Positions 1 through 27,605 of a stretch of DNA of 64,000 bases are shown here, in pieces. Below the pieces are notes generated by a model. It was given only the letters and a program-made list of their open reading frames with translations, had not been told where the DNA came from and did no database searches. This DNA comes from Coturnix japonica (lineage: Eukaryota > Chordata > Aves > Galliformes > Phasianidae): contig NC_029527.1 in NCBI RefSeq assembly GCF_001577835.2, positions 13,668,936 to 13,732,935 of the forward strand, given 5' to 3'. Within the stretch, counting starts at the first letter, position 1; each line of letters starts with the position of its first letter. The position numbers were made by a program, and so were the translations under genes.

Positions 1-3000
1 AGAGCAGGAACAGCGGGAGGGAAACTCGTGGAGAAAGGAGATGGTGAGCACGTATTCTGTCCATGCATCTGCCTTTGTTTCAGGAGACTCAGCAAAGCTT
101 CCAAGCACTGGAAGCAGCACAGTGCCAGGAACTCCTTCAGAGTTTCCTTTGCAGGTGCCAGTTCGCACAGGCTTTTGTAATTGAGAAGGAGCATTTACAT
201 GTGTAATGGTTTAAGCCAAAAAACAGACACTGTGCAGGTATGATGAGCCCCTCGCTGTGAATCAATGCAGAGGAGCACTCCTGTCCTGCTGTCCTAAAGC
301 CCTGTGGGTTTGGTGCCCTGAGCATCCCTGTGGATGCAGACTCTGCCTGCTTTAAAGCATAAAGCCATGGTCCCATATAGGTGCTCCTTACAGCCATACA
401 GGTGTGGCTGCTCCCTGTGAACCTCTGAGCATCCCTGTCCTGCCTGATCTCCCAGTAAAACCCCCAGGGTGATCCCACTGGGGGACAGCTGCCTGCCCCA
501 GGGCATTCTCCAGCTCCTCTTCCTGCTCCTATCCCCACTCTGGACCCAGTACTGCCTTTAGAGGCCAAGGTAATGAAATAGATGCAGATAAGCTTGCCAC
601 GAGTCACTTCATTGAAGTGCCTGCAAACAAGAGAGGCAGGAGTGCAACGGAAAGCTAATGGGGCTGAAGCATTAGTTCTGCGATCACAGCACGGCAAGGA
701 GCCAAGGCACTTCCTTTTTGTTAATCCACAGTACTTGTTATAAGATTGAATATCCATTTGGGGGCAGAATTCACCCACTTTCCTTCACCCGCTCCCCTCT
801 GAAAGCATTGCAATGCTTTACTTATTGGCATTTTGTTTTGATGAACAGACTGCGACTGGTGCAAAAAAATATCCCAAACAGCATTAGGAGGCTCAGCCAC
901 GTGACCATTGGCCCATGTGCACTGAGTACCATCAATCAAGGTTCATATTGCTCACGGGATGCTCCGCCAAATGTTTTCCTACCATCACCACCGCCAGGAG
1001 CATCAGCAGGGAAAAATCCCACTGCTGATCCCCAACCACCAAACCCTCCATGTGCCACGGGGCAGGCTCTGAAATGCCACAGCCCACGTGCTGGCAGAAA
1101 GAAGGCTGCTGCAATGCGTGGGTTGTGCTGGGTCCTGCCAGCATCGCTCCTGACCTTGTCAGCTCCACAGCAAACCATGCAGGCGCATCCCACTCATGAA
1201 GGCACGGAGCCATTGAGGCACCGCTGTTTGCTTTGGGAGTGCAGGAGAGCCAAGGCCCCGTCTGAGCACTGCTGGTGCTGCTGCTGGGCAAGGGAAGAGG
1301 GGGGAGGCAGTGATTCAGAACGCAGTCCCTCTGCAGCACATAAAGAGGAGCCCACCGTGGTTTAGGCTTTCTCATTATGATTAATTAGAAATCATAGCTG
1401 TCGCACTGCTTCTCACATGGCTTCGGGCAGGACTGTTGGCAAAAGTTGTTTTCAAGAGCATTTTGTATCAAATGCATCACCAATGCTGCAAGTATGGCCT
1501 GGGTGTGCGTTGGGAGAGGGGGAGCCCAGCAGAAAACGATGCCATGACTGTCCTTATCGTGCTTTTACACTCAGAAACGCCCCCACCAACAAAAAGCTTT
1601 CCGAATTTGCCAGCCAACGGTTTAAAGAAAACCCATTTCCTTGCTGCTGCTTATAATTCAGAGAGCTTCCCCCACTACTGCGCTGTTTATACCCGAACTC
1701 CTACAGCGTTATCTGCTCTGTGTAAGCAGGAAAAGTCCGGTCCAGACACGGCAGCACTGAGTGACGGCACCTACATCCCCCGTGAGCCGTGGGCAGCCCC
1801 GGGCTGTGCCGCCCATCCCCGGTCTCGCACTGCCATCTCATGGCAGCTCCGCACTGAACCCATCCGTTTTCTTTCAGCTCTTCGCAAGTGTTTGATTCAG
1901 TCGTTCTGCGATGGTTTCGAATCTATACATTCAAACAAAATGCAAAGAATAAATGAGTTTTAAATTACCAAAAGCTCGCTGTCCAAAACCTAGAAGCCTT
2001 CAAAGGCGGCTCTGGGATGGAGCACACCAGCACAGAGCTCATTTATCTCCTTGTGAGACATCCCGTTCAGACTGCTATATACATGTAACACTATCCAAAC
2101 ATGTGTCTTCCACATTACAGTCCATCTCTAATGGCTCCTTTATTTCAGGAGAGAGGGGGGGAAAAAAAAGGGGGAGAGATAAAACCAGACTGGAATCTGG
2201 AAGCTATTGCAGCCTTCAAGAAGGAAAACTATCGCAAACGTGGAACTTCCAACATCACCTCCCCGTGGTTCCAAGGAGCTTCCAGCAGTAAAACCTCCCC
2301 ATCACAGGGACACCATGTGCTGCACCCCTGGGTGAGCAGTGATAGCCCTTGATCCCCTGTTCAGAGGAGGAGGTGCAGCCACCCAAAAAGCTGCCAACCC
2401 CAAGTCCCACAGCACATTGCTGAGCCACAGAGGTGTGTCAGGAAAGCCGTGCTGTCAGAGAGCTTTCCTCCCAGGCTTCAGCTCTCCCTGTGCCTGCAGG
2501 AGGATCAGAGGAGGCCTAATCCAGGGATTATGGGCTGGATGCAGGCGGAAGGAAGGGCTCAGCTCTGTGCTGTGGGAGCACTGTGCTGCAGGGGGCGGCT
2601 GCTGGAGCAACAAAGCCCAGCAAAACTAGATGTTTGGCTTTGTTGTTTTTCACCCCAACAGCTCAGGATCCTATTACAAAGGATAAAGCCACGGAGGGAA
2701 ATAGGACATTAGCAGAGCATTGGGATCAGAGCACAGGACCCATCATTGGGCACCCTGGGTGTCATCTCCTCCATGGAGCAGCACACAGTCACAGCTGTGG
2801 GATTTCACAGCATGAAATACAAGGAACAAGGAGCAAAGCCAGCCCCAACCCACAGAGAATTCTCAGCCCGGAAGGTGGCTGGAGACCTGGCACCACACAT
2901 AGCTACAGCAATGCCAGGCGCAGCAGTGAAGAATTGAAGTTCCTCCCATTTCACAGCTCTCCTGAAGATCTCTGACTGCACCAATAGGTCCTTCCTTGGA

Positions 3001-4663
3001 AAACCCTGGTTTTACACAGCTCTGCTGCTGAACCACTCAACACTCAATTGCATAATAATGCTCTGCTCACCCAGCACAGCACCAGGCAATGCACATTGCA
3101 GTACAGCACAGGGTTACACACGCTGCCCAACACCTGCTGGATGCTTTGCTTTTACTCTGCACACTTGTATGGAAACATAACTACAAAACATTCCTTCAAA
3201 CTACTCCCCAGCATGCGAATATAGCTTTATATGACTTCTCTAGGAAAGAATCCTCACTATTTTATACAAATTGTCTCTCATGTTTATTGCTCAGAATCAT
3301 GATCCAAGAAGAAGGGGATTCATCCCATGCCTATTCATAACACTGCTCTCCCAGACTCATTACGAGCTGAACACAGTCCAGGCCTCGCTCATGATGGATG
3401 ATGCCTGCTTCAGGCTCTGCTTTCAGCCTGCTCTGATTTGCTTATTTATGGAGCTGGACCAGTGGAAACCCCCCTCACACAGTTTTACCCTCTTCAGCTT
3501 CATCCCCTCCAGTCAATCCCACCACAGGAAAAACAGAAGTGGTTATTTCTCTGTGCCATCACCTGGCTAGAGCAGGGCATTGCCTGAGCCCCTCCTGCCC
3601 TGCAAAGCTTTGTGCTCCTCTCTCTCAAGTACTGAGTTTATCAATTACTACTGAGGAGAGCATGTCATCCTGCCCTGAGCCTGCCAGGCTGCAATAAAGG
3701 CCCACAGAGGACCCAGCAAGACCCATAGCAAAAAGTGGCTTTAGACTGAAGATGCCTTGATGCATTCCTCCACAGCCACAGAAAAAAAGCACAACAGAAA
3801 TAAAAATAAAAACAGCAGCAAAGCCAAGCTGGTTGAGTCACTTGCATCTCTGGTGGAGAATGAAAGAACAAAGCCCTGTGGCCAGAAGAAACTGCTTGGG
3901 TACAGGCTCTTGAGGCAACACTGCCTATCCTTGCCTGCTAACTCTTAGGTCTTCCACACATTTCATCAAATAAGCATGTTCAACAAACTGCTATTTAATT
4001 AGCAGAGCAGAATCCTACTAATTAGCCTGACCCAGAAGGCGGCCCTTCATCCCTGCTAAGTGGCATTCCCAGGTAATCCCTGTGGGCACAGCTGTGCCAC
4101 AGCCTGAGGAGATACACAACATAGAGGTAGGAGCTCACAGCGAGGAATGGGAAGGGGCTGCACATATTCTGCATGGTTCTTAAATGCAGCGCTTGCTAAA
4201 CTCCAAAATGCCATTTGTCTTGTACCTAAAAACATCTATTGCACGTTTTGATCCAAGCTCAGTTTCACATTGTGGCATACATGCTGAATTTTAGACATCA
4301 CCCATCAAACCGGGTATTATTATCAGAGAGTTTTAAGATGTACAGAAAAAAAAATACACAAAACAAATTAAAAACCCAAACCCTAACTTAATTTTACACA
4401 GTACAACAGGGATACAGTATAAGGAAAACCTGACCAGTTTGCAATGTGCCCTTTGGTGGTGAACAGACAGCTCTTCTATACCACGGCTAAGACAAAATCA
4501 CCACCCACCCAACATTCGAGCAGAGAGATCTTAAAGAAATGGCATGCAAAGCAGCTAGAAAAATCCTTCAGTGAGCTGAACAAGGTAATAACTATTCCAT
4601 GACACCACCAGACACCACTGAAGCCACAGAGCAGGAACATTTCATCCCAGAAATACAGTATTT
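1..4663. other. Intergenic DNA downstream of EIF4E3, no gene seen
   Basis: I see no exon, RNA gene or recognisable transposon here. The open frames present, the longest about 215 codons at 718-1365 on the plus strand, have no family resemblance and no protein-like composition. In the human arrangement the next gene on this side is FOXP1, whose 5' end faces EIF4E3, so distant FOXP1 regulatory DNA or untranslated exons could lie here. That is inference from synteny; I see nothing of FOXP1 itself. Confidence 0.5.
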
Positions 4664-4853
4664 AGGGTGGTGATGCACTGGAACAGGTTGACCAAGGAGG
4701 CTGTGGATGCCCCATCCCTGCAGGCATTCAAGGCCAGGCTGGATGTGGCTCTGGGCAGCCTGGGCTGCTGGTTGGTGACCCTGCACACAGCAGGGGGTTG
4801 GAATGAGATGATTGTTGTGGTCCTTTTCAGCCCAGACCATTCGGTGATTCTAT
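4664..4853 (+). mobile_element. CR1 LINE 3' fragment (old)
   Basis: This reads as the end of a CR1 ORF2 and its 3' tail. It opens with codons resembling 'RVVMHWNRLTKEAVDAPSLQ', the conserved CR1 C-terminal pattern. A G-rich stretch follows, then 'gggttggaatgagatgat', and it ends in gattctatgac, a decayed ATTCTATG tail. It is 5' truncated to about 190 bases and clearly more diverged than the copies at 8.4 and 14.1 kb. It lies just beyond the probable EIF4E3 3' end. Confidence 0.85.
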
Positions 4854-4884
4854 GACGTGATTCAGAAAGCAACCACAGAAGCAA

Positions 4885-6268
4885 GACACTGGACTTTCGA
4901 AACTGTTTAATTAATAATGCTCACTAACTGCACAGTTTTAATTCATAAATACAAAGTTGTAAAAAATAAAAAATAAAAAAAAAAATAACCCAACCAACCT
5001 CTCCTATGTGTGATTCTTATTGCTTAATTTGATTCTAATGGCTGCTTCTTAATACACCAAATGTGGAGATCAGTTCAACTGGACCATTTGCCAAGCAAGA
5101 CCTCTTACCCACAAGGTAATGCTGAGCAGAGCGCACATCCTTCTCTCTCTTACAGCTTCTTATTGCAAAAGGAGATAAATTAATCTTTGGTAGAACAGTA
5201 AAGCAAACCAACTCCTCAATTAATACAAACATTTACAGATTAACATCATTATTATTCACATTTATGCCATAAAACAAAATCCATTTGTTTCCTGTAAATT
5301 AAAGAGATGATCTAAAGAGCCACAACAGTTTGAAAGTACGAGGGACAGAATTTCTTCCTTTGCACTGAAGTGAATAGCACTTCTGATCTGAGCCTCTATA
5401 GGTGCAGGCCTAACATCTCCAGAAGTATGAGGGATGGATCAAGGTTAGGCAAATGGGTTAGAAGGAATTTGTGACTCTTATCATGAATGTACAGGGAAAG
5501 ACCGTGTGGTGAAAAGATGATAATCATTATCCTTTCTTAAATAAATAGGAGGTGGGGGTTCACACGGTTTCTTACTGCAAAATCTCCAAATTCAAGCCTG
5601 AACCAGGGTTCTCTGGAAGTCACCACACTTTAAACATTCACCTCACCCAGGGTCAGGCCCGTAATTAATGCATCTCTTCAGTTGCCCATTCAGTGAATAC
5701 TTTGCTATTTACTTTTGCAGGACGTGTGCTGTTGTCAGCACAAGAGCAGATTACACAGCCCATTAGGATAATGCCGTGCAACTCCTTCATCTCCTGGGGC
5801 AAAGACAGGGAGTAAATCTTCATATGATAGGAATGTCTCAGAAAGAAAATTGAAAACACATTCCACCAAGGCAGTATTTCCCCCATCTCAAAAAAGCAGC
5901 ATACCACGTCTGTGCATGTCTGCACTTAACTACAAACAGTTCAGAAGAATCCAAAGTGTTGTATCTTAACAGGAATCAATATGACACAATTGAAAAAAAA
6001 AAAAAAAAAAAACCAAAAAAAAACCAGGCCAAGTAACTTTTTAAAGAAAAAAACCCCAATGAATTAAAATCACAACCAAGCAAAAAGTAATGAATGGCAC
6101 ATTCAGCAGTCAGGGCAACTGTGCTTCCTCGTTTTCAGTAGCTACAGCTCAATGAGAAGCATTAAATCCAAGAGGACTTCACTGTGTGAAGTGTTTCTGC
6201 AGGGCCTCCTGCCATCCTTCTCACTCAGACACCTCACCACACTGTGAGTGACAAATGTAAGGCTGCAC
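4885..6268 (-). other. EIF4E3: Probable EIF4E3 3' UTR
   Basis: This is the stretch after the EIF4E3 stop codon on the minus strand. I saw no AATAAA on the minus strand in it. The best poly(A) signal candidate is an ATTAAA at 4906-4911, followed downstream by GT-rich sequence, which would put cleavage near 4885 and give a 3' UTR of about 1.4 kb. The distal end is inferred; the human gene is known for a long 3' UTR, so transcription may run further. It contains an A-run at 5993-6025. Confidence 0.35.
5993..6025 (+). repeat. A-rich simple repeat
   Basis: About twenty consecutive A are followed by a short interrupted A-run. It lies in the probable EIF4E3 3' UTR, where it reads as poly-U on the sense strand. 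No retroposed body is recognisable beside it. Confidence 0.8.
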
Positions 6269-19586
<13,318 letters not shown>

Positions 19587-19790
19587 GTCCTGCCCGGCCG
19601 GGCCTGCAGAACCGCCCCCGGGGATGGGGCGGGACGGGGGAGGGCGCGGGGTGGGGACCACGGATGGTCAAGTCCAACCCACGGCTGCTCCGCGCAGCAT
19701 CACCCGAATCCGGCCCTATCGCCGTCCAGACGCTCCGTGAGCTCCAGCAGCTCCGGACGGTGCCCACAGCCCCCGCCTTCCCCTAGTGCA

Positions 19791-22700
19791 GCTTTACAGA
19801 CCTGAAGTGATTAATTCGTTTCTTCTCATCTTCCACACCACCTGTTTAATTTGCATGGTTTGTTTAAAGGGAGGTGTTTCTCATCATCCAGCACGGCATG
19901 TGCTTAGAAGGCTCACGTTATTTTTATAAGTGTTTTTTTTTTTTTCTTTTAAACTAAGATTCTCCCCAGTGGGACTGTATGCAGTAGTAAAGTTAAACAC
20001 CCACGTATGCAATAGCAGGATCAAAGACCATGAATCACATCGGATTCTTTGCAAGCACCGTTAGTAGGATGAATAATTTTATACGTGCTCCTTCCTAAAA
20101 CAAGAATCAATGGAGCTGCACTCCTGCAAAGAAATGAAATGCAGCAGTAAGAAAGGGCAGAGATCACCCATGAAAAGCAATCTGCACAGTGACAGCAAGG
20201 AAACAAAAAAAAAGTTAATGATTCTGTTGTGCAGATGGAAAATGCGAACTGCTCAGCCAAATTAAATAAGGACTGGAAAACCAGTTGCACCATCTCCTGC
20301 AATTTAGTTTACTGCTCTTTAAATAGAAGGCAAGATAATGACTGGGAGAGCTCAGAGTCTGAAACTCATTGGTGCTCCCTGTTTAACGGTGAGCCCATCC
20401 AAGATGTTAACCCAGAGCACAGTGCTGCAATAAATGGCTGTATCTGGGCACAGCAGCCTGGATTTTCACAGGAGAAGATGGAGAAGAAGAGAGTAGGAGA
20501 GCATGGATTTGCTGTGACCTAAAGGGACCCTGCTCTCCCCTGGGCCACCAACAGCCCTCACACATGTGATGTTTTTATTGTCCCTCTGCTGAGGCTGCTG
20601 ATGAAGTGTTAATTTTCTGCTATGCTGCACAGCCCCTCTGGAACTAAGGCCAGAGCCAGCAGCACACACTACAAACACCAAATCCCTTTGAAGCCACCTC
20701 TGATGGGACCCACGCACTTCAAGGAAAGCCTCCAGATCCCATCACCAGAGAGCTGCTCATCCCCTAGAACATTACAGCTGAGGCTGAAAACAAACAATTT
20801 TGTTGCAAACAACCTGAGCTGTAAGGAACAATATCAAAGCACAGCCCCCACACTTCCAACACAGAACAAATAGCAGGCAGCAAGCACAGCCTGTGTCATT
20901 ATGCCAAACAAGACATGTAAACCTCCGTTTATTCCTTGTTTGCAGCAGTAAATAGCAGGCTTCGCAGGGGCACAAGGTGCATCGTGGGAATCTCAGATAA
21001 CAGTAAATTAATTTGGTCGGGCGGAAGGGCAATCACAGGATGCACTGAATTAGCACGTACAGCCTACACCCACAGAGGTTTCTAAGAAGGTGTGACACAG
21101 AGGCAAGAACACGTCTCCTGAGGGGATCTCACAAGGAGAAACGAAGGTGAGAGCAGCATCCTGATCCTGCTCAGCCTCCTTGCACTGAACAAAACCAATT
21201 CAGAGATTAGGAGTTCCAGGAAATTGCTCGCACTTTGAGAGAGAGATTTATGGGCTTTAATTAACAACATATTTCACTGATATTTGCCACTTATCCAGAA
21301 TGTTCGCTTTTAAAGAAGCCCTGCTGATGCCATCTCCTGTGCCTCTGTACCTTCTCCAGCAGATTTGCAACACACAAACTGTGGTGTTATGGTGCAACTC
21401 TGTTCTCAAAGGCTGCAAAGATGGGGTGAGATAGAAAGATAAAAGAGGTATTTTCTGCCACGAAAAGTCCATTCACAGCAGAACTGGGTGGCTAAAAGGA
21501 GTCAGCAGGTAGGTCAGCTCAGCTGATTGCAGACAGGTAACAGCTGAATTCTCCCAAACAAGCACTGGCAAGGTGGATTGGGAAGAAAGAAAACAAGCAA
21601 CAAACAAGTGGTGTGGAGTGGGAGATACAGTTCTGGCCCATTCTGCATGCTCCTGCACCCAGTTTTAAGCTTTGCTATAAAGACCTGAGTGCTTTGTCAT
21701 GGATCTGACTAGCACTGAAGCAGGCACATTACAGCTGGAAAAAAACACTAACTCCTTCCATGGTCTTGACATTTAAAGCCCTGCCCTTATCATCCTCAAG
21801 CCTGCCAGCAACACGTGCTCAAGGCGTTATCTGCCTGCTTGGGTGGCTTTTCCACAGCTTCTGCTCCCAGCTAGAGCAGAGGACTCCTGCAATACAAGCA
21901 ACAGAGCCTGGGAGGGGCAGACATTAAAACATTCAGGACCATTCTTCCCATTGATGGCAGTTGTATAACATCACTGTGGCAACTACAGTGCTCGAATACG
22001 TGAGAAATATTGGGAAAGCATTAGGCTTATTTTAGCTGTGTTTTAACACTGTTTAGCACCTGCAAGTGAGGAAAAGAACAAGCACCATCTGAGCAGTCAT
22101 GCTGTACTGCCACACTGGAAGCCTTCCACAGCTATTTCCAAGGCAGTAGGTATGACACCTTGGAGAACATCAAGCTGATAACCAGCTTATGCTTATTTGG
22201 TTCTCCTAATCAAAAAGGGACTTTGAAAAACGTTGACAAAGACCTCTGTCTAGCTGAAGCTCCTCTTTTTTACTCAGCCAGATGCAACATAAACCTTCCT
22301 GGCCTTGATTGCTGGCTGGAGCACAAGGCCTAGTTGCTGTGCCCAGCTGCTGCTGGTGCCCTGCTGGCATGCAGAGCCAACAGCCATGAAATGTGATTCC
22401 TTTACCAAAGGCTTCTGTCACAATCACTGGCTCTTGAAACACTGCCTGTGCCTTCAGAAGCATATTAAGTAACACAGGAGCTGCTTCTGATCACTTCTCA
22501 GGAAGATAAACTGATCAAGTGAAAGCCAAAGCAGAGGTGAGGATGAAGGGATTTGATTTGATATTTGCTTCCAAAGGCTTAAATAAACATTTTTTAAAAC
22601 CTATAGCATGATATTAAAGAGACAAATCCAAATGCTTTTGGCAAAAGCTCCCCCATCTAGGAATGATTTCATATCAGCCAAGCTGTTAAGCAGAGGTTGT

Positions 22701-25700
22701 CATGGAAACAAGTTATATTCAAATGATATGGCCGGAGATATACTGTATTCAGTGAGTTCTTCATTTGCTGCATGTTGGGAACATGTCAGAACTAAATGAT
22801 ATTGCATAACTTTGTTTTGTTCAAAACAAACTGGCTCGCACCCCCTGCTTTTCTGGCAGGCATGAGCCAGCGCCTGGGACAGCAAACAGACTGAGCACTG
22901 CTCTGCAGGACAGGCTTTTCCCTTCTGCCTCCTGGAACCTGCCTTCCACAGTGGTCTTCCTTCAGAGGCACAGACCTACCAAACACATGCACGTGTGGAC
23001 ATCCCACAGCTGTCCATCACCTCTTTGCAAGCACAACCTACTATTTACTTTCTGTCTGTGAATGACGCTGGAGCAAATCTCAGACAGGACTCTGGATACT
23101 GAGTTCCTACATCCGCTTCTTTCACTATTAAGAGGTGCAAAAGAAGTGCAGCTGTTACACAGCAGTGTGCAAAGGAAAGTACTTAGGGTGAGCTCCTGAG
23201 ATGTGAAGTCCTGATTGCCCAATAGAAGCTAACCATTAGGAAAAAGTTAAACAAAAGTAAAACTTCACCCATAAAGTCATTACAGAACTGCATAACTGCA
23301 CTGTAGAACACAGCACAGAGAGGTGACAGCACAGCACAACCTCTAGTTCCAGGGGCCTGTGAAATCCAATGGGGGTTTGCTCACTCTGGGACAGATGGTA
23401 CTAAACTTTTCTCAGCTTTCTGTTCCTTACAGTTTATAAAGCAAAACTGTAAGGTGGAATGATATAAAGATGGTAACAGATATTCAAAAGGTTATTTATA
23501 AGGAAGAACATATGGGAATATGGGTACCTTAACTGGGAAATGCTGATGCAATCTCCACCAAGGAGCAATCACCAAGAGATGCTGCCTTAGTGGTGGTCAG
23601 CCCTTAAATGAGGTCTAGAGGAGGTGGAGACAAGCTCCACCCCTTCTGGGAGAACAGCTCCATTACTCTCACCTGTGCTCCCACAGCTGACCCGACACTT
23701 GCCTCAGCTGATTAATCAGAGGTTCAGGCTGTGATTAACAATTTCCCATACAGAGGCACTACACCTATCCTAGGTCCTAAAGAAGCAATGCCTAGTGAAG
23801 ATGCAATTGTGGGCAGAAATGCAAGAAACCTGTGGACCTCAAATCTGAGCTGAATTATACATTGGACACAACTTCCAAACAGCTTTCCTTTGCTTATCTC
23901 CTAGCAAAATATCTCACTTAGATATTGCTTCCCCAAACACAGGGATCTCAAAATAGCATCATTCACCATGCTATTCAATGTGTTATGTTAAATCCAAAGG
24001 GATATTATTGGCACCACATCTGGCAATTGCTTTGATGTGGAACACGAGCTTAAATACTGATCTTTTTTTGACAGGCAGCCCAGTATACAGCTGAAGGAAA
24101 TAATATGGAAGAGTCACATCCTACACGCTGGGCTGTGCTGCAAAGTGAGCCACGGGTGGAAGCTTCATCTTGTATTGATAGAGCAAGAAATGTAAGAATT
24201 ATAAAATGGAAAAAAGAACACATGAACTCGTTTGTACTGACTTGATGCTCATCTCATGCACATTAGGAGTTCAATACCACTCATAGAGGGTCGCTGAACT
24301 TTTGCATTGCTCTCGGGTACGTTGTACCTATTGAAGGCAGTGAAACCAAAGGCCCCTCTGGAAGCGAACCACTAGAGGGAGACTGACTTCATACTGTGAC
24401 ATCGATCCCGCACCTCCAACGCCAGATTCAGATTAAATGTGCTCCATATAGATCGGGTCAAAAACACTTGTGTGTGGCTTCTTCTTAACTAAAAGTGGAT
24501 GAAACGAATAGGTCAAGTCTGTCCTATTACTGTGAAGTGGGAGAGTGATGTGTAAATGGGATCAGGCAGTCACATATCCTACTGTTTGTAAGAGAGGTGA
24601 GACCCAGCCTAAGAAAAAAAAAAGCACACCAAAAAATACCCCAGCCACTGAAAATACTAATAGCTGTATCCTAGCAACGTCACAGATTCCTTGTGGACTT
24701 TGTTCTGGAGCCTACAGTCTTATTTCATCAAAATTATTGACTTTCTCAAAGTCTCTAAACGACCATCAAATACCAGTTAGTGCTTAAAAAATACAAACAT
24801 TTAATTAGTCACATTAATAAGCAAAAAAGAAAAGGAATGTTGGATGCTGGCAATGCCTTTTCATGGAGCTCAGTTTAGCATCAGTCAAAATCTGCACGTT
24901 ATTTGTTGGTAAAGGAGCCAGGTCCCACCTCGGGGAAGAAAGGGTGCAAATGGGGGCTGGCAGATGGGAGCTGTTCCCCAGGTTGGACTCAGACATTGCT
25001 CAACAGAAAGCCATGCAGCTCCCCATGGCTCTTCTAATTGTCATGTTCTTACTGGGAAGGTAAAATGGCATTTACGTGGTATGCAGGGGCTGTGCACTGT
25101 GCACAGAACCAAACAAAGGAGAAAAAAATAAAAACAAGCAAAAACCAACTTGCAACAGCAACAAAACCCAACGACAGAGAAATGGGCTGCTCATTATCCA
25201 TAACAGCTTGCACGATGATCCCAGCAGTCCTGGGGGCATTCTGGCATTTAGCTCAGGGTTTGGGTAGGCTCAGATTTCAGGCACAATTTTCACTCAGCTC
25301 CAAAGTACATCACAGCTTTTCTGATAGTTTTTCTCAGTTATTTCAAGCTCAGCTTTAGTAAGTTAACAAGACCTTTTAGCGGAGGGAAAGTGCCATTAAA
25401 ATAATAAATTCCTTTTCATGAGGCTGCCTTAAAAGCTCAGCTGATAGAACAGTACAACAAAAAATGCTTCTCGTGCTTTACTTGGCCCGCAAAGTTGCTT
25501 GAGACTCACGAACACTTCTAAACTGCATAAGCTTTTTATGTGCTATTTCTGTAGCTCAAAACCAACCAAGAGAGTGCCTCTGTTGAAGCAGCAATTTAAG
25601 CACAGAAGGGTTAGTTAGCGGCTCTCAGTCCTTGAACACAAATCCAACAATGGCGTGATTTTAATTCCAGATGTGGGGCTCAATTGTTTGCACTGCTTCA

Positions 25701-27605
25701 GAAGTAGTTTGGGAAGGAGTGGCACTGATATCCAAGCAGCTGTTCTACTTACTTAGGATCATGGCAATGCATTGCTGGATTAGCATCCCACTCCCACCTG
25801 GCGCAGGCTTTGCCACACTGAGGACTTAGCACTGAACTGACACACTCTCATCCTGTGAGAGACAGCAGTTTTAGCCACATTGAAAGGCTCTGTAAACAGA
25901 CACTGAGCTGTGGCAATGGCAGCAACATGGTGGACCAACAGCAGCAAGACCACCTGATGTCAGTGTGGAAAATACTCTGGTCAACAAGCATGTTCAAAAA
26001 TGTTGGGAAGTACTGTCTATGCAGGACATGCTTACCTCAGCACTTTCAGTAGAGCTGCAATGGGGAGTAAAGAAGGAGAGGAGAGAACCTATACTTTATA
26101 ACTGCAACTGAAGTCATTATTTTCTATCCCTCATTATAGATTATATTGAAAGACTGTTACTGGTAAACCAACCTTTGAACTGATGCCACCAATGGTACAG
26201 GATTCCATTCAAGTACCTCCACCGCCATAGATAAGTCAACAGTTCTCCCTGACAATTAGATTTATCCCCAAGATGCTCAAAGCTAATTAAAAGTTCAGAG
26301 ATCCATCTAAAGTTATGCTCCCTGTTATACCCTGTTGGGCTAATTTATACCTAGGTAACATATGAAAAGGGAGAAAAAAGCAAAAATGCATCGCATGTAC
26401 CACCAAGACAAAGGTGTGAAGCACAGCCTGGGCAGATGGCTGTAACCCCATAAGGAAGAGAACAAACAGGAAAATCTGTGCGTGGGGAGATGGCCCTGAG
26501 ACCTCAGAGCAAGGACATTCTGTAGCTTGCTCAGCACTGCTGTGGGCATGGAGCAGTAGCAGAAAAGCTCAGTGCTGTGGACAGCTTGTGTCTTGCTGGG
26601 GCTGTGCCCTGCAGCAGGGGAGTGCTGCTGCAAAAGCTTCAGAAGAGCAGCATGTCCCCGGCCATTCAGCTGCTCAGCAGAGAAGAGGCAGTGAGAGAAG
26701 TGAGCAGGAGGCAGCTATTCTTCCCCTCTGCTTTCTTCCCTCTCCATTGAGTGCACTTTAAAGGCCCGCTCCCTTTGCAGGGCGCTCAGAACTTCCAGCA
26801 AGTGGCACGCACGGAGGCACTCACAGCCATGATACCTGCGTCTGGTTATTTCCAGTCAAAATAATCTCCTACTCAATTATGGAGAAGAATAGAGGAGCTC
26901 AGCCTGACTCACAGTCACATGGGGGAAAAATGAGAGGAGTTGCTGGAGTTCAAAACGTTCCACTGCTGTGGAGGAGGATCAGTGCAGCAGGAAGGAGCGA
27001 TGCTCTGCAGCAGCGCATCTCTGAGGGATGGAGGAGACCCGAGTCCGCTCCCCGCTGTGCCAAATGCACTCCTCCATTCTTCTCTCCTCCCTCCCCAGGA
27101 GAGCACATGGAGTATTGCACAGCCCAGGAGAAGCCCTTGGAAGATGTGAGGGCTGTCAGATGCCGCTCTCCTAATGCACGCAGAGCAATTTTGGGTTCAG
27201 CAATGACACTAATGTTCCATCTGCTCTGCTGCCGTTTGTTCATTTGGTGTGCCTGTGCCAACACTTCTGTGAACAAAGCCACATCCAAACCCTTTGTTAC
27301 TGTCCTGCTGACCATGGAATCACACTCATCCTGATGGCAGCACCCTGTACCTGCCCTGCCCCGACACCTGTGCAATGCCTTCCCAAAGCTGCTTCAAAGC
27401 TGCCCTCCCACATTTTGCTGCCATGTAGCACAGCTGTGCCCCGCTTAGAGGGCAAGCATGACTCCTGTACAAAGCATTCGAGGTAGTAGCATACATTTTG
27501 CAGACATAGAGCCTCTCACTCTATTTTCATGTTAGCCAGTGCCTGAACATCGCCTTAACGTGTCATTTTATCATCCTGCCATTGTCACCAAGTATTGCTG
27601 AGACC
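19791..27605. other. Intergenic DNA between EIF4E3 and GPR27, no gene seen
   Basis: About 7.8 kb separates the divergent EIF4E3 and GPR27 promoters. I recognise no coding exon, RNA gene or transposon. A poly-T run lies near 19930. Open frames here are short and unrelated to known families. In mammals some EIF4E3 transcripts start further upstream near GPR27, so noncoding first exons could exist here; I cannot see any. Confidence 0.45.

Noticed and set aside
718-1365. 215-codon open frame on the plus strand
   Set aside because: Cysteine- and proline-rich random-looking translation with no recognisable motif. The opposite strand is also open over much of it.
1905-1935. tRNA B-box-like word (ggtttcgaatc)
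   Set aside because: No A box at the right distance and no cloverleaf could be drawn around it.
2586-2601. Possible second CTCF motif (gcagggggcggc)
   Set aside because: The left half of the motif does not fit, and there is no CpG patch around it.
24285-24450. Unusual CpG-containing stretch with ccactagaggg, suspected LTR fragment or CTCF site
   Set aside because: No paired terminal repeats, no internal element and a mismatch in the CTCF core, so neither reading is supported.
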